A program made the translations under genes and the position numbers. A model generated the notes under the pieces. It ran no database searches. It saw only the letters and a program-made list of their open reading frames with translations, and was not told the DNA's origin. DNA of 64,000 nt from Hydra vulgaris (Eukaryota; Cnidaria; Hydrozoa; Anthoathecata; Hydridae), in the NCBI RefSeq assembly GCF_038396675.1, contig NC_088929.1, forward strand, positions 30,736,501-30,800,500, read 5' to 3'. Below, in pieces: positions 1 to 11,908 of the stretch; position 1 is the first letter of the stretch; the number at the start of each line of letters is the position of its first letter.

Positions 1-1747
1 ATTGTTTTTGCTGGCACCTTAGCTACCTAATAGCATGTAGTTAATAACTGTTACCCAAGAGTGAAAGGTAGTGAGTATGCGCGATCTGTTTTTTAATTTG
101 TAGAACCATAACAAAATGTTGTAATTACACACTAATACAGCAATAAAAACACCAAGACCTCGTTTTTCATCTGATATTTCGTCGAAATGATGCAGTTTTA
201 ATTTTCCCGTTTAGAAAAGTTTATTTAAATTTTCTTAAAATGTTGATTTTATTATGAAGGTAATATATTTAAATGCAGGATTTAGATCTGTTTATATTGT
301 AGCCTAATCCCTGAATCTTGTCACCGTAAAATAAGGTATTGATCACTCAGAAGTTTTTTAAATTTTTAAATCATTTGTTTTTTACACTTTAATTTTTTAT
401 GAACAACATTTCTTGAGGAGTTTTTTATTTCAATAAACTGAACTTTAACGTAAGTTCAATCAAAAATATTTTATCGTGATATTTTTAAGGGACGCATTGT
501 CCCAAGTCGAGGCAGCTTTTTTTTTTCTACTTATCTTTGTGTTTTTATCAAAGTTTTGGAAAATTTTGTAATAAATTTAATTTAGTACCTAATGCGTATC
601 AAGGGGACCGCAGTTGCTAAGCAGTGAGAGGTTTATTAGGATCCCAGCAAACCCTGATATGTTTTTAAAAAGTTCTATACAATTATATACATATTAACAT
701 TTAACAATATATACTATTATTATGTACGACATTTATATACTTTTATCTCACACAGGTGATTATCAGTTTTCAGTTAGTTATCTAGAGTTTAGACCATATA
801 TAGTAGCACATTTACTAGCTTATTTTTTCTTTTTATATTGCTCGTACTTATATTTTTTATCATTTTACTTTATATTTTGTTATCTACTTATTTTATTGAT
901 TTTGTATGGTGCGATAATATTAGCCATGGTTGCCTTTAATGAACCAGCGGATCGATATTGACTTGTTTACTCATAGACCATTGTTTTAACATTTGTTTAG
1001 TATGACTATAGCGTGAGTTATTGTTCACCTAATCCCTGAGTCCTAAAATTTTCATCCTCCTACAAAATAGTCTTTACATTCATTTATGATTCTAACCCAA
1101 TCACATCATCTACAATCTACTTCTATTTTCACATCTCCCAGGTCTACGTGACTGGACGGCTCCGTTGGTCACTTTTTGCGACCATTGTGTCGCATAAACA
1201 AACACATTTAACAATATGTACTATTATTTACTATTAATTATGTAGTTATGAAATGCAAACCTTTTTTTTTTTTGGAATAATTAAAAAAAAAATGCACGAG
1301 CTTAAAGATGGTACAGGTGACTAAAGTTACTACAGTTTTTTCATAGAGTCCCTTACGACTTAAATAAAATAATATTGTTAAAAATACTATTTACATTCAT
1401 AATATAATAAAAAAAATATAAGCTTTTATAAATATGATCATGAATTCAAGAAAGTAAATCGTAATAATATAATTTTAGCGATTTTCATTCAAATATAATG
1501 ACAATTTCTTTTAAATTAGAAATTTAACAAAAACTTATAGATCTTTTTCGATAACACCCTCAACCGCATTGGTCTTGGGTTTAACTAACCGCATTGGTCT
1601 TCGGTGAATACAGTAAAAAAAAAAAATTTAAAAAGTGAAAAACTAAGGCACATCTTAATTTAGAATCAGTCATATAGTTTCGATTACTATTCTCGTGCAT
1701 TGAAAATATTTTCTTAATGACAAAGATTTTTTGGTATCCCTATTTGT

Positions 1748-1776
1748 TATTATTACTATTATTATTATTGTTTTTA

Positions 1777-1814
<38 letters not shown>

Positions 1815-1819
1815 ATTAT
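1748..1819. repeat. (TTA)n microsatellite
   Basis: Imperfect ATT/TTA triplet run. It recurs in unit copy 2 at about 9783-9854 and, as TAA, in the inverted copy at about 46555-46625. Confidence 0.95.
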
Positions 1820-2123
1820 TTGCTTTTACACCCAATTAATTTGTTACGTTAGTCCGTTTTTAGTTTTTTTTTCAGCTTAGCCCATTACAACCTTTCTAGC
1901 TTTGCACGAGGAGAATTAAAATAATATTTTTGGGTTAGTGTGTTTATCAAACATGTGTTATGATTCTATATTTATCAAACACGTGTAATGATTCTACATT
2001 AATGAAACATGTGTAATGATTGTATATTTCTCAAACCAGTGTAATGTTTCTAAAACAATTGATGGTGTTTTTTAAATCGTTTCTTTTATAAAAGTTTTAC
2101 TTAAAAAAATTTACTTAAAAAAT

Positions 2124-2289
2124 TTTGCTGGGTATACTAATGTATACCCAGCAAACATGTTCATCGGAGTTTTGCTTATTGGTTGCTTAGTTGATCATTT
2201 GATCCGCCAGTAGTGGCCATTAGACAACCTTTAAACATGGAACATTGAGGCTGCCACTATTGTTTACTAAGTAGCCGATAAGCAAAACT
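2124..2289. repeat. Hairpin pair resembling a small MITE (unit copy 1)
   Basis: Two nested signals. Bases 2124-2155 form a perfect stem with the arm TTTGCTGGGTATAC and a 4-base loop. Bases 2168-2289 form a longer imperfect fold-back whose ends are AGTTTTGCTTAT... and ...ATAAGCAAAACT. The same structure is at 10159-10324 and in the inverted copy near 46085-46250. No coding sequence. It is probably a non-autonomous fold-back element; the family is not recognised. Confidence 0.7.
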
Positions 2290-3873
2290 ACAGTGAACCC
2301 TTTAAAGTGCTTATGTAGGTCGATTGAAATTTTTGTATAGATTTTTAGGTTGGTTAAAGCATGCTTTTTTTGGCCTTAAGTTAGCCCAACAAGTGCTCTT
2401 AATTTCATTAGAAACAAAATATGTTTGGTTGAAACTGACTTTAACTTAAATATCAAGTTAAATATTTTTTGAGGAAAAATTTTTAATAGTCTACGAAACA
2501 TGAATGATCCTGCAACAACTGTTTTTATAGTTTTGTTTCTTTCTCTTCTTTCTTTTTTAAGTAATTTATTTGTTTATTTTTTAATAATCCTCTGATTATC
2601 TTTTATTTTTTTGTTGTTATTAATTAAAAAACGCAAACAAGATAATGTTTTCTTCTAAAGTTCTTTGCGATATGTTTTTCAAACAAAAAACGATATGAAA
2701 AGATTCTTTTTAATTTAAAGCTTAATTTAAACTTTTTAGAAACCTTTGATACTTATTTGCCTGAATCGTAAGATTGTTATACCTGTCATTCTTGAGCTTC
2801 TAAATCAGCAATGTTTGAGAATATAGAGTGACTACAAGTTCTGATGCAGTTTGAATTATGAGGGTGAACGCAGCTAAAAAAAAGTCCACTGATCGATCCA
2901 ATAAGCCAGAGCTAAGTAGAATGTAATAATCTTGCCTTGTACTATGTATAATGTATTTGTTTCTATGGCATTTCCAACAATAATATATGCATTTTTTTTA
3001 AAGTATTAACAAATGACCTCCAAGTATTACAAATAGTCAAAAACTTTGAAAGATCTTTTTAGCTTAAATAATAACAGCTTTTTCAAACCACAATTTTATT
3101 TTTATGTTCAAGTGTTAATAATTATATTTATGATTTCCTGGGTGTAGTACTTCGTATGTAAGTTTAAGAATTTTCTTAAAACCAAACTTTTTTTCCGTGA
3201 AGTTAGTTCTAATGTCTTTGACTAAATGGACAATATCATTTAGCAAATAAGTATTTTTTCGTAATTTTGTGAGCCATTTTTAATGTTTTTTGATTCAGAA
3301 TTGAAAATTATCATAAAAAGTTTTCATTATAATGCTGGTAAATGCATTATTGGGATGATTGTTACTATACCCCGCGCTGTGAAATATCCCGTCTTATAAT
3401 AAAGACGCTTATTTATAACACGGTTATAAAAATAACAAACAAAGAAGTGTTAGCTTGTTTAACTAGAATATTTAAAAAAATAAAGCAAATAACGATGGTC
3501 AGTTATTTCGAAGGTCCCATTTTTCCCAATGGAAAAATTCCACACATAAAACTCCAATGGTCTTTTATCCGACCATAACTGTAACTTTAATGAAATTTAC
3601 AAAAATACACTGATAAACAAGCTGTGGAAATCTTATATGTCGTTTATATATTCTAATGCAGTTTTTAGTGCTGATTTCAAATATGAAAACCATTTTTTTG
3701 TATCGCGTCAGGTTTTCGAGATATTCGTAAAATTGTATTTCTATGTTATTACAAAGCGTAGAAATATATATATTTTTTTTTTGTTATTTTTTTTTTTGTT
3801 TATATATATATTCTAAAAAGGTTTAAATATTTTTATCATTATTTAAATTTAAATTGAATTACAAGTTAATATC

Positions 3874-4713
3874 ATGGCTTTCAGAGGCTGTATTAATTCA
3901 AAAGATATGTTTTGTTATGTCTTGTTATATCTAACAAAAAAAAACCATCGGAAAACGTTTACATCATTTCTAAAAAAAGCGTATGAATTATATTTGATTC
4001 AAAAGTAAATTTGGATAAGGCTTGGGCACCAAATTTTATCTGCTCAGCATGTGCATGCAACTTGTGTGGTTGGATAAGAAAAGCAAAAAAAACAATCATT
4101 TTTTATTTGTGTTCCAATGATATGGCGGGAGTCTAGCAACCATACTACGGATTGTTATTTCTGTTCTGTAAATATTGCTGGTTTTTCATATAGAACTCGA
4201 TTGTCTGTTAAATATCCTGAAGTGGCACCAGTTTCAAAGCTAATACTTCATAATCCTGCCGCTTTACCAATACCTACTGCACCTACTGAATATAATATCA
4301 ATGTAGAAATGTTAGACGAATTTTAAATTAAGTCTTCCGTCTAGCTCAGACTCTGATTACAATGAGCATGACAAAAACGTCCATTAAATTAATAAAGCAA
4401 ATAACAAGTCTGCAAATTTTGAAGATGTGGTTAGAAATTGCATAAATGCCAATAGAGATATGGGATGCAACATGTTACTCATAATTCATCGCCTTGGTTC
4501 GCACCCTAATTTCTTTCCAAAAAATCTTGTTTCTGTAAGCGACATGGTGAACGCTTTCATCACGATATAATGGTAATGGAGTCGCGTTATCAAGGTCGTT
4601 GGAGTGCAACAATGTTAGCGGATTACTGCTGGACACTTCAATGCGATTTGCCGAATGTTCGTCACAAGTGTAAATCCAAAGCCAAAAAATTTAAACCAGA
4701 CAATATTTATTAA
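3874..4713 (+). pseudogene. TE-A transposase-like pseudogene (copy 1)
   Basis: The start codon at 3874 opens a frame with an N-terminal Cys-Tyr-Val segment and a F-L-K-K-A-Y-E-L-Y segment, followed by a stop. Further pieces in shifted frames are an A-W-A-P-N-F-I-C-S-A-C-A-C-N-L zinc-finger-like segment (near 4020-4080), then M-I-W-R-E-S-S-N-H-T-T-D-C-Y-F-C (ORF 4117-4326), then a C-terminal block ending at the TAA 4711-4713. That block contains G-E-R-F-H-H-D-I, E-S-R-Y-Q-G-R-W and M-L-A-D-Y-C-W. These blocks are, in this order, those of a widespread uncharacterised animal protein family that behaves like a transposase; the middle (the part with D-x-K and C-x-x-C) is deleted. The order and motifs are seen; the transposase role is inferred. 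Confidence 0.8.
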
Positions 4714-5005
4714 TATTAAAAATTATTTTTAATATAAAAAAAAATGCGTTTTTATTTGTCTTTAATCAAATTTAAAAATAAAAAAAAGTTTATATATAAC
4801 ACAATTATAGTTAAAAAACCACTTTTAGGATTTAACTAGCTACGTTTTAAATTTATAATCACGAAGTTAAATAAATTATTTAAAACAATTATAATATTTT
4901 ACGTAATTTTTAAAAAATAAAATATAATATTAAAATAATGATATATTAATAACTTAAATTGCTTAAAATTATATTAAATTATACATGTAAATCATTATAG
5001 TAATA

Positions 5006-5066
5006 TGTCACTATAGTGACATATTACATGTCACTATAGTGACATATTACATATGTCACTATAGTG
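5006..5066. repeat. Three copies of a 16-bp perfect palindrome (unit copy 1)
   Basis: TGTCACTATAGTGACA occurs at 5006-5021 and 5029-5044, with a third copy at 5054-5066 that runs into the large palindrome with its last bases changed. Spacing is 23 to 25 bp from start to start. It recurs in copy 2 at 13041-13101. It looks like a set of subterminal binding sites for a dimeric protein; that role is inference. Confidence 0.9.
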
Positions 5067-5161
5067 CATGTTAAATCAATTTTAATATGATATAATACAT
5101 GGAAATCTTTATATATAAAGATTTCCATGTATTATATCATATTAAAATTGATTTAACATGC
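5066..5161. repeat. Perfect 96-bp palindrome (unit copy 1)
   Basis: The two 48-base halves are exact reverse complements with no spacer; the centre lies between 5113 and 5114, within CTTTATATATAAAG. I checked all 48 positions by eye. The same palindrome is at 13101-13196. It lies inside TE-A between the broken gene and the right terminal repeat. It can fold into a cruciform or a long RNA hairpin. Confidence 0.95.
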
Positions 5162-5384
5162 ATAAATGCGTTATGCCCTATATCTCAAAAACTGAGAGTG
5201 ATAGAAAGAAATGGTTTGCATATTTGAAATCAGCATATTTAATTTGTCTTAAAAAACCACCTAGCTAACAAGATTTCCACACAAAAATTTAATTTGTTTA
5301 TCAGTGATATTAATGTAATTCAACAACTTTTTTTTTTTTTTGTAATTATTTATTTTGCAGTTTAAAAATGTTTACATTGCAAAT

Positions 5385-5494
5385 ACATTTATATAAACTA
5401 TTGGCTGGAGCAAGAAGAAGAACATTTATATAAACTATTGGCTGGAGCAAGAAGAAGAACATTTATATAAACTATGGCTGGAGCAAGAAGAAGG
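5385..5494. repeat. Three tandem copies of a 37-bp repeat (copy 1)
   Basis: The unit begins ACATTTATATAAACTATTGG and ends AGCAAGAAGAAGA. There are three copies, the last one base shorter. They sit directly upstream of a LINE-like 3' tail. Same array at 13420-13529. Confidence 0.95.
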
Positions 5495-5800
5495 CGTATA
5501 TAGCCTTATCGCCGAGCCCCATTTAAAAAAAATAATAGCAATAAATTCTACTTTACCCTAACGTAAAAATATATATAAAATAACAAATAGAAATGAAAAC
5601 CGAAAATAATTAATATAATTTTTTTTTTTTTTTTTTTTTTTTATTTTTTAAATTTCTTAAATATTTTTAAAATTAAAAGTTAAGTTATAATAATATAAAC
5701 AATTACAAGTAAGGATTTTTACTATAAATAATAAAAAAAAAAGAATGCGGAGACTCGTAGAAGACCTTAAGGTCTTGTCGTCGAGAACCGCTGCAAATTC
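5495..5800 (+). mobile_element. Two LINE/SINE-like 3' tails (copy 1)
   Basis: Around 5480-5520 the sequence reads GCAAGAAGAAGGCG...CTTATCGCCGAGCCCC followed by an A-rich stretch. Around 5742-5795 a related tail reads GCGGAGACTCGTAG, a GACCTTAAGGTC stem, then TTGTCGTCGAGAACCGC. The first matches the tail after the LINE fragment at 43340-43385 and its mirror at 55665-55705. The second matches 7188-7245 and, on the minus strand, 33240-33305. These look like 5'-truncated LINE or SINE ends with a conserved terminal hairpin. Equivalent positions in copy 2 are about 13530-13835. Between the two tails is a poly-T run (about 5620-5640) beside which copies 1 and 2 differ. Confidence 0.55.
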
Positions 5801-5981
5801 GTTACAAATTTACGTGTTACATATTTTAAAATAAATAAAAAAAAAACTGTGTTTAACAATATTAGAAAAAAAAACATAATTTAAATAAAAAATAGAAATT
5901 TTCAAATAAATTTCCTATTAAAAGTATAAAAGTATATTTTATTATTTCAAAAATTAAACCGTCTTTATATCTTTGATCTAG

Positions 5982-6610
5982 AAATGAAGACGAAGATAAA
6001 AGTGAAGGTGGATATGGAGGATATGGTGGATATGGTTACGGAAAAAGACAAACGTAAGAATTTGAGAACTTTTTTTTGACTAATTCTTAGGAAGAATGAA
6101 ACTATAAGTAACGCATATTTTTTTTTTTTTTTTTACCTTATTATAGAGAACGAGATGGGGGATACGGAGGCGGATACGGAGGTGGATATGGTTACGGAAA
6201 AAAAGAGATGTAAGCTTTTATTACATTCTGCTATATTTTATATTATTGGTAATAATATCGACATAACATTTAAAGAACAATGCTGGAACGTACTTTGCTG
6301 CCTTGTATTGTACTTTTACCTATATTTTATGTAATAATTGGGTTATTAAAAGAATCCAACAATTGAGTTTTATTTGTGATTTAGAAATGAAGTAGCTGAT
6401 CCTAGGGGAGGTGGTAGCAGAAGTGGTGGAGGCGGTGGCGGTGGCGGAGGTGGCGGTAGCAGAAGTGGTGGAGGCGGTGGTGGCGGTGGTGGAGGTAGCA
6501 GAAGTGGTGGAGGCGGTGGCGGTGGCGGTGGTGGCGGTAGCAGAAGTGGAGGAGGAGGCGGTGGTGGTGGTGGTGGTGGTGGTAGTAGAAGCAGAGGCAG
6601 AGGCAAATAA
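5982..6610 (+). pseudogene. Truncated secreted glycine-rich gene, exons 5-7 only (unit copy 1)
   Basis: Exon equivalents are 5982-6053, 6147-6209 and 6385-6610, with intact splice sites, the same phases and stop TAA 6608-6610 as in the complete gene at 61543-63341. Exons 1-4, the signal peptide and the promoter are absent. Homology to the complete gene stops at about 5938, inside intron 4, and the sequence upstream is transposon debris. The copy would encode the second and third Gly-Tyr modules and the full-length glycine tail, but it has no visible start. I call it a 5'-truncated pseudogene. Transcription from an unseen upstream exon cannot be excluded. Confidence 0.85.
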
Positions 6611-8035
6611 TAACGTAAGCGATGTTTATTTAAAAACTTTATTTTTTTTGTTATTTAAACTTTCGGTAAGTTCTCTAATATTTTTAACGTTTTTTGTTTT
6701 AGGGTTGAAAGAAGACAGCATTCAAGTTTATTTTGCAAGAAACAATTGTAATCTTATTCTATATAATATAATTTTCAAATTAAACTTTGCTTTATTATTG
6801 CCTTAGAATAAGGATTTCCAAGAGTTACGTATTTTCTGCTTCTTTACGAATCAAGGTTTTTACAAAAAGTTATACCTTTTAAAGTTTGATTTGAATTACG
6901 TATAAACTTTGAAGTTTTTTACTCGTTATCAACTTTAAACAATAGCAATTCCGCTAAATTTTAGAAAAAAGATTATAAAAACGTTTGGCGGATAGTTTAG
7001 ACTAAGAAGGTAAAACTTTTTTCTTAACATGTCTTTTCCAGTTTACGATTTTTTTTTACGATCTTTTTCGTTCTTTTCTTAAATATTCAATAAATTGATA
7101 CAATAAGATAGTTAAGATTAAAATCGTTATACAATAAAAAAAATATAACAAAATATACAGGTATAAAAATATAAAACAAATAAAAGAACGCGGAGACATG
7201 CTGTAGACCTTCATATCTAATTATCAAGAACTGCTCGAGAATATTAAATACGCTAAATTATATGAAAGATAAAATTAAAAAACAAACAATGTCCTAGTAA
7301 TAATTAGCGAGAGCATAAATTTCGTAAGAATTTATAAATAAAGTTGGCATATAGAAATTCATGATACTTTTATATATAAATACAAAAATATTTTAATAAG
7401 AGCTGTTTTTATATATGCATAAGATGCGGATCAGATATACAATTATATATTACCTTATGTAATAAGCTTCATATTATTTTTCAGAAGAATTTAAAAATAT
7501 AAAAAAATGTCTTCAAAAAATAAAATAATTTCTTTTAGTTTTTCTTGAATGAAAGATAATTCCATTCATGGGAAAAATCAAAGTTTTTCAAAACTATTTT
7601 GTTTCCAAGAAAAGTTCCTCGAAATGAGATACATGACTTTTTAATATTAGTTATAGAAAAGGTAAAATATAAAAAGTTTTTATCTTTTAAGGTATATAGA
7701 TTATGAAAAGGAACAGGAGATGCGTTGGTGTTTCATTTGTACATAAAACAAAGTATACTAAAAATATTCAGCTGATAAATATTAAGAATTTTTTTTTGAA
7801 ATAGTAATGGTTTGGCATAAGCAAATCGATCTTTATAACTGATAAGACAATATGATTGCCATTCTCTTTAACGTGGTTTGTGCAGTAACATGAAATAAAA
7901 TATTTAGTAAATAAAAATAATCACATAGCAGAAAGCAGAAATTTATATATAGGACGCTAAAGGTCGAGAGGTCCAAGTGATATATTCGAAAAAAATGAGT
8001 TATGAGACCTTCTTGGCGGTGAAGAGATCCAAGCG
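6611..8035. other. 3' flank of the truncated gene (copy 1)
   Basis: Just after the stop lies a donor (AAC|GTAAGC, about 6614) and an acceptor (TTTTGTTTTAG, about 6703), so the 3' untranslated region probably contains an intron, as in the intact genes. A hairpin-tail motif of the GCGGAGAC type occurs near 7188-7245. I see no other gene to the end of the unit. The same stretch lies at 14606-16030 in copy 2. Confidence 0.55.
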
Positions 8036-9811
8036 ATTGTTTTTGCTGGCACCTTAGCTACCTAATAGCATGTAGTTAATAACTGTTACCCAAGAGTGAA
8101 AGGTAGTGAGTATGCGCGATCTGTTTTTTAATTTGTAGAACCATAACAAAATGTTGTAATTACACACTAATACAGCAATAAAAACACCAAGACCTCGTTT
8201 TTCATCTGATATTTCGTCGAAATGATGCAGTTTTAATTTTCCCGTTTAGAAAAGTTTATTTAAATTTTCTTAAAATGTTGATTTTATTATGAAGGTAATA
8301 TATTTAAATGCAGGATTTAGATCTGTTTATATTGTAGCCTAATCCCTGAATCTTGTCACCGTAAAATAAGGTATTGATCACTCAGAAGTTTTTTAAATTT
8401 TTAAATCATTTGTTTTTTACACTTTAATTTTTTATGAACAACATTTCTTGAGGAGTTTTTTATTTCAATAAACTGAACTTTAACGTAAGTTCAATCAAAA
8501 ATATTTTATCGTGATATTTTTAAGGGACGCATTGTCCCAAGTCGAGGCAGCTTTTTTTTTTCTACTTATCTTTGTGTTTTTATCAAAGTTTTGGAAAATT
8601 TTGTAATAAATTTAATTTAGTACCTAATGCGTATCAAGGGGACCGCAGTTGCTAAGCAGTGAGAGGTTTATTAGGATCCCAGCAAACCCTGATATGTTTT
8701 TAAAAAGTTCTATACAATTATATACATATTAACATTTAACAATATATACTATTATTATGTACGACATTTATATACTTTTATCTCACACAGGTGATTATCA
8801 GTTTTCAGTTAGTTATCTAGAGTTTAGACCATATATAGTAGCACATTTACTAGCTTATTTTTTCTTTTTATATTGCTCGTACTTATATTTTTTATCATTT
8901 TACTTTATATTTTGTTATCTACTTATTTTATTGATTTTGTATGGTGCGATAATATTAGCCATGGTTGCCTTTAATGAACCAGCGGATCGATATTGACTTG
9001 TTTACTCATAGACCATTGTTTTAACATTTGTTTAGTATGACTATAGCGTGAGTTATTGTTCACCTAATCCCTGAGTCCTAAAATTTTCATCCTCCTACAA
9101 AATAGTCTTTACATTCATTTATGATTCTAACCCAATCACATCATCTACAATCTACTTCTATTTTCACATCTCCCAGGTCTACGTGACTGGACGGCTCCGT
9201 TGGTCACTTTTTGCGACCATTGTGTCGCATAAACAAACACATTTAACAATATGTACTATTATTTACTATTAATTATGTAGTTATGAAATGCAAACCTTTT
9301 TTTTTTTTGGAATAATTAAAAAAAAAATGCACGAGCTTAAAGATGGTACAGGTGACTAAAGTTACTACAGTTTTTTCATAGAGTCCCTTACGACTTAAAT
9401 AAAATAATATTGTTAAAAATACTATTTACATTCATAATATAATAAAAAAAATATAAGCTTTTATAAATATGATCATGAATTCAAGAAAGTAAATCGTAAT
9501 AATATAATTTTAGCGATTTTCATTCAAATATAATGACAATTTCTTTTAAATTAGAAATTTAACAAAAACTTATAGATCTTTTTCGATAACACCCTCAACC
9601 GCATTGGTCTTGGGTTTAACTAACCGCATTGGTCTTCGGTGAATACAGTAAAAAAAAAAAATTTAAAAAGTGAAAAACTAAGGCACATCTTAATTTAGAA
9701 TCAGTCATATAGTTTCGATTACTATTCTCGTGCATTGAAAATATTTTCTTAATGACAAAGATTTTTTGGTATCCCTATTTGTTATTATTACTATTATTAT
9801 TATTGTTTTTA

Positions 9812-9849
<38 letters not shown>

Positions 9850-11908
9850 ATTATTTGCTTTTACACCCAATTAATTTGTTACGTTAGTCCGTTTTTAGTT
9901 TTTTTTTCAGCTTAGCCCATTACAACCTTTCTAGCTTTGCACGAGGAGAATTAAAATAATATTTTTGGGTTAGTGTGTTTATCAAACATGTGTTATGATT
10001 CTATATTTATCAAACACGTGTAATGATTCTACATTAATGAAACATGTGTAATGATTGTATATTTCTCAAACCAGTGTAATGTTTCTAAAACAATTGATGG
10101 TGTTTTTTAAATCGTTTCTTTTATAAAAGTTTTACTTAAAAAAATTTACTTAAAAAATTTTGCTGGGTATACTAATGTATACCCAGCAAACATGTTCATC
10201 GGAGTTTTGCTTATTGGTTGCTTAGTTGATCATTTGATCCGCCAGTAGTGGCCATTAGACAACCTTTAAACATGGAACATTGAGGCTGCCACTATTGTTT
10301 ACTAAGTAGCCGATAAGCAAAACTACAGTGAACCCTTTAAAGTGCTTATGTAGGTCGATTGAAATTTTTGTATAGATTTTTAGGTTGGTTAAAGCATGCT
10401 TTTTTTGGCCTTAAGTTAGCCCAACAAGTGCTCTTAATTTCATTAGAAACAAAATATGTTTGGTTGAAACTGACTTTAACTTAAATATCAAGTTAAATAT
10501 TTTTTGAGGAAAAATTTTTAATAGTCTACGAAACATGAATGATCCTGCAACAACTGTTTTTATAGTTTTGTTTCTTTCTCTTCTTTCTTTTTTAAGTAAT
10601 TTATTTGTTTATTTTTTAATAATCCTCTGATTATCTTTTATTTTTTTGTTGTTATTAATTAAAAAACGCAAACAAGATAATGTTTTCTTCTAAAGTTCTT
10701 TGCGATATGTTTTTCAAACAAAAAACGATATGAAAAGATTCTTTTTAATTTAAAGCTTAATTTAAACTTTTTAGAAACCTTTGATACTTATTTGCCTGAA
10801 TCGTAAGATTGTTATACCTGTCATTCTTGAGCTTCTAAATCAGCAATGTTTGAGAATATAGAGTGACTACAAGTTCTGATGCAGTTTGAATTATGAGGGT
10901 GAACGCAGCTAAAAAAAAGTCCACTGATCGATCCAATAAGCCAGAGCTAAGTAGAATGTAATAATCTTGCCTTGTACTATGTATAATGTATTTGTTTCTA
11001 TGGCATTTCCAACAATAATATATGCATTTTTTTTAAAGTATTAACAAATGACCTCCAAGTATTACAAATAGTCAAAAACTTTGAAAGATCTTTTTAGCTT
11101 AAATAATAACAGCTTTTTCAAACCACAATTTTATTTTTATGTTCAAGTGTTAATAATTATATTTATGATTTCCTGGGTGTAGTACTTCGTATGTAAGTTT
11201 AAGAATTTTCTTAAAACCAAACTTTTTTTCCGTGAAGTTAGTTCTAATGTCTTTGACTAAATGGACAATATCATTTAGCAAATAAGTATTTTTTCGTAAT
11301 TTTGTGAGCCATTTTTAATGTTTTTTGATTCAGAATTGAAAATTATCATAAAAAGTTTTCATTATAATGCTGGTAAATGCATTATTGGGATGATTGTTAC
11401 TATACCCCGCGCTGTGAAATATCCCGTCTTATAATAAAGACGCTTATTTATAACACGGTTATAAAAATAACAAACAAAGAAGTGTTAGCTTGTTTAACTA
11501 GAATATTTAAAAAAATAAAGCAAATAACGATGGTCAGTTATTTCGAAGGTCCCATTTTTCCCAATGGAAAAATTCCACACATAAAACTCCAATGGTCTTT
11601 TATCCGACCATAACTGTAACTTTAATGAAATTTACAAAAATACACTGATAAACAAGCTGTGGAAATCTTATATGTCGTTTATATATTCTAATGCAGTTTT
11701 TAGTGCTGATTTCAAATATGAAAACCATTTTTTTGTATCGCGTCAGGTTTTCGAGATATTCGTAAAATTGTATTTCTATGTTATTACAAAGCGTAGAAAT
11801 ATATATATTTTTTTTTTGTTATTTTTTTTTTTGTTTATATATATATTCTAAAAAGGTTTAAATATTTTTATCATTATTTAAATTTAAATTGAATTACAAG
11901 TTAATATC

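Larger units (their letters stand above)
962..3604. other. Non-coding stretch of unit copy 1
   Basis: Besides the TTA run and hairpins listed separately, I see no gene here. A 78-codon ORF at 3342-3578 is identical in all three near-identical copies, but its only support is that identity, which recent duplication explains equally well. The segment near 1290-1360 resembles the end of a transposon, because a diverged relative occurs on both strands in the old copy (29626-29690 and 30360-30422). The matching stretch in copy 2 is 8997-11639. Confidence 0.5.
3605..5312 (+). mobile_element. TE-A: fossil DNA transposon with ~150-bp terminal inverted repeats (unit copy 1)
   Basis: The left end (about 3605-3760) and the reverse complement of the right end (about 5162-5312) share a run of similar blocks: ACTGATAAACAA, TGTGGAAATCTT, GCTGATTTCAAATATG, AAACCATTT and GAGATAT. 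These are diverged terminal inverted repeats. Between them lie a broken transposase-like gene (3874-4713), an AT-rich stretch and a perfect palindrome (5066-5161). The copy in unit 2 is at about 11640-13347. The inverted copy keeps only the left part (about 43997-44768), so the inverted duplication ends inside the element. No target-site duplication could be fixed. Confidence 0.75.
1..8035 (+). repeat. Tandem segmental unit, copy 1
   Basis: The first of two head-to-tail copies of an approximately 8.0 kb unit. The bases at 1 onward recur at 8036 and again, more diverged, at 16031. Within the unit, in order, are a TTA microsatellite, two hairpins, a fossil transposon (TE-A) with a perfect palindrome, a 37-bp triplicate, two LINE-like 3' tails, and the last three exons of the glycine-rich gene. 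Copies 1 and 2 look almost identical by eye. The exceptions are a 39-bp loss in the glycine repeat and a cluster of substitutions beside a poly-T run. The near-identity implies recent duplication or ongoing homogenisation. Confidence 0.95.

Noticed and set aside
722-961. 79-codon very hydrophobic ORF, present also at 8757-8996
   Set aside because: In the inverted copy (about 47400-47640) the frame is broken by a one-base loss and other changes, so there is no sign of selection; AT-rich sequence readily gives Phe/Leu/Tyr-rich frames.
3342-3578. 78-codon ORF identical in three copies (3342, 11377, and 44795 on the minus strand)
   Set aside because: Identity follows from recent duplication; no domain, signal peptide or splice context, and the old copy does not cover this stretch to test conservation.
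6370-6606. Proline/leucine-rich minus-strand ORFs (also 14404, 49790 and 63101)
   Set aside because: Antisense shadow of the GGT/GGC glycine repeat of exon 7.
6411-6806. Val/Ala-rich plus-strand ORFs over exon 7 (also 14445, 49590 and 63142)
   Set aside because: Out-of-frame reading of the glycine repeat running through the stop and the 3' untranslated intron; the spliced glycine frame has splice sites, phase and stop in its favour.
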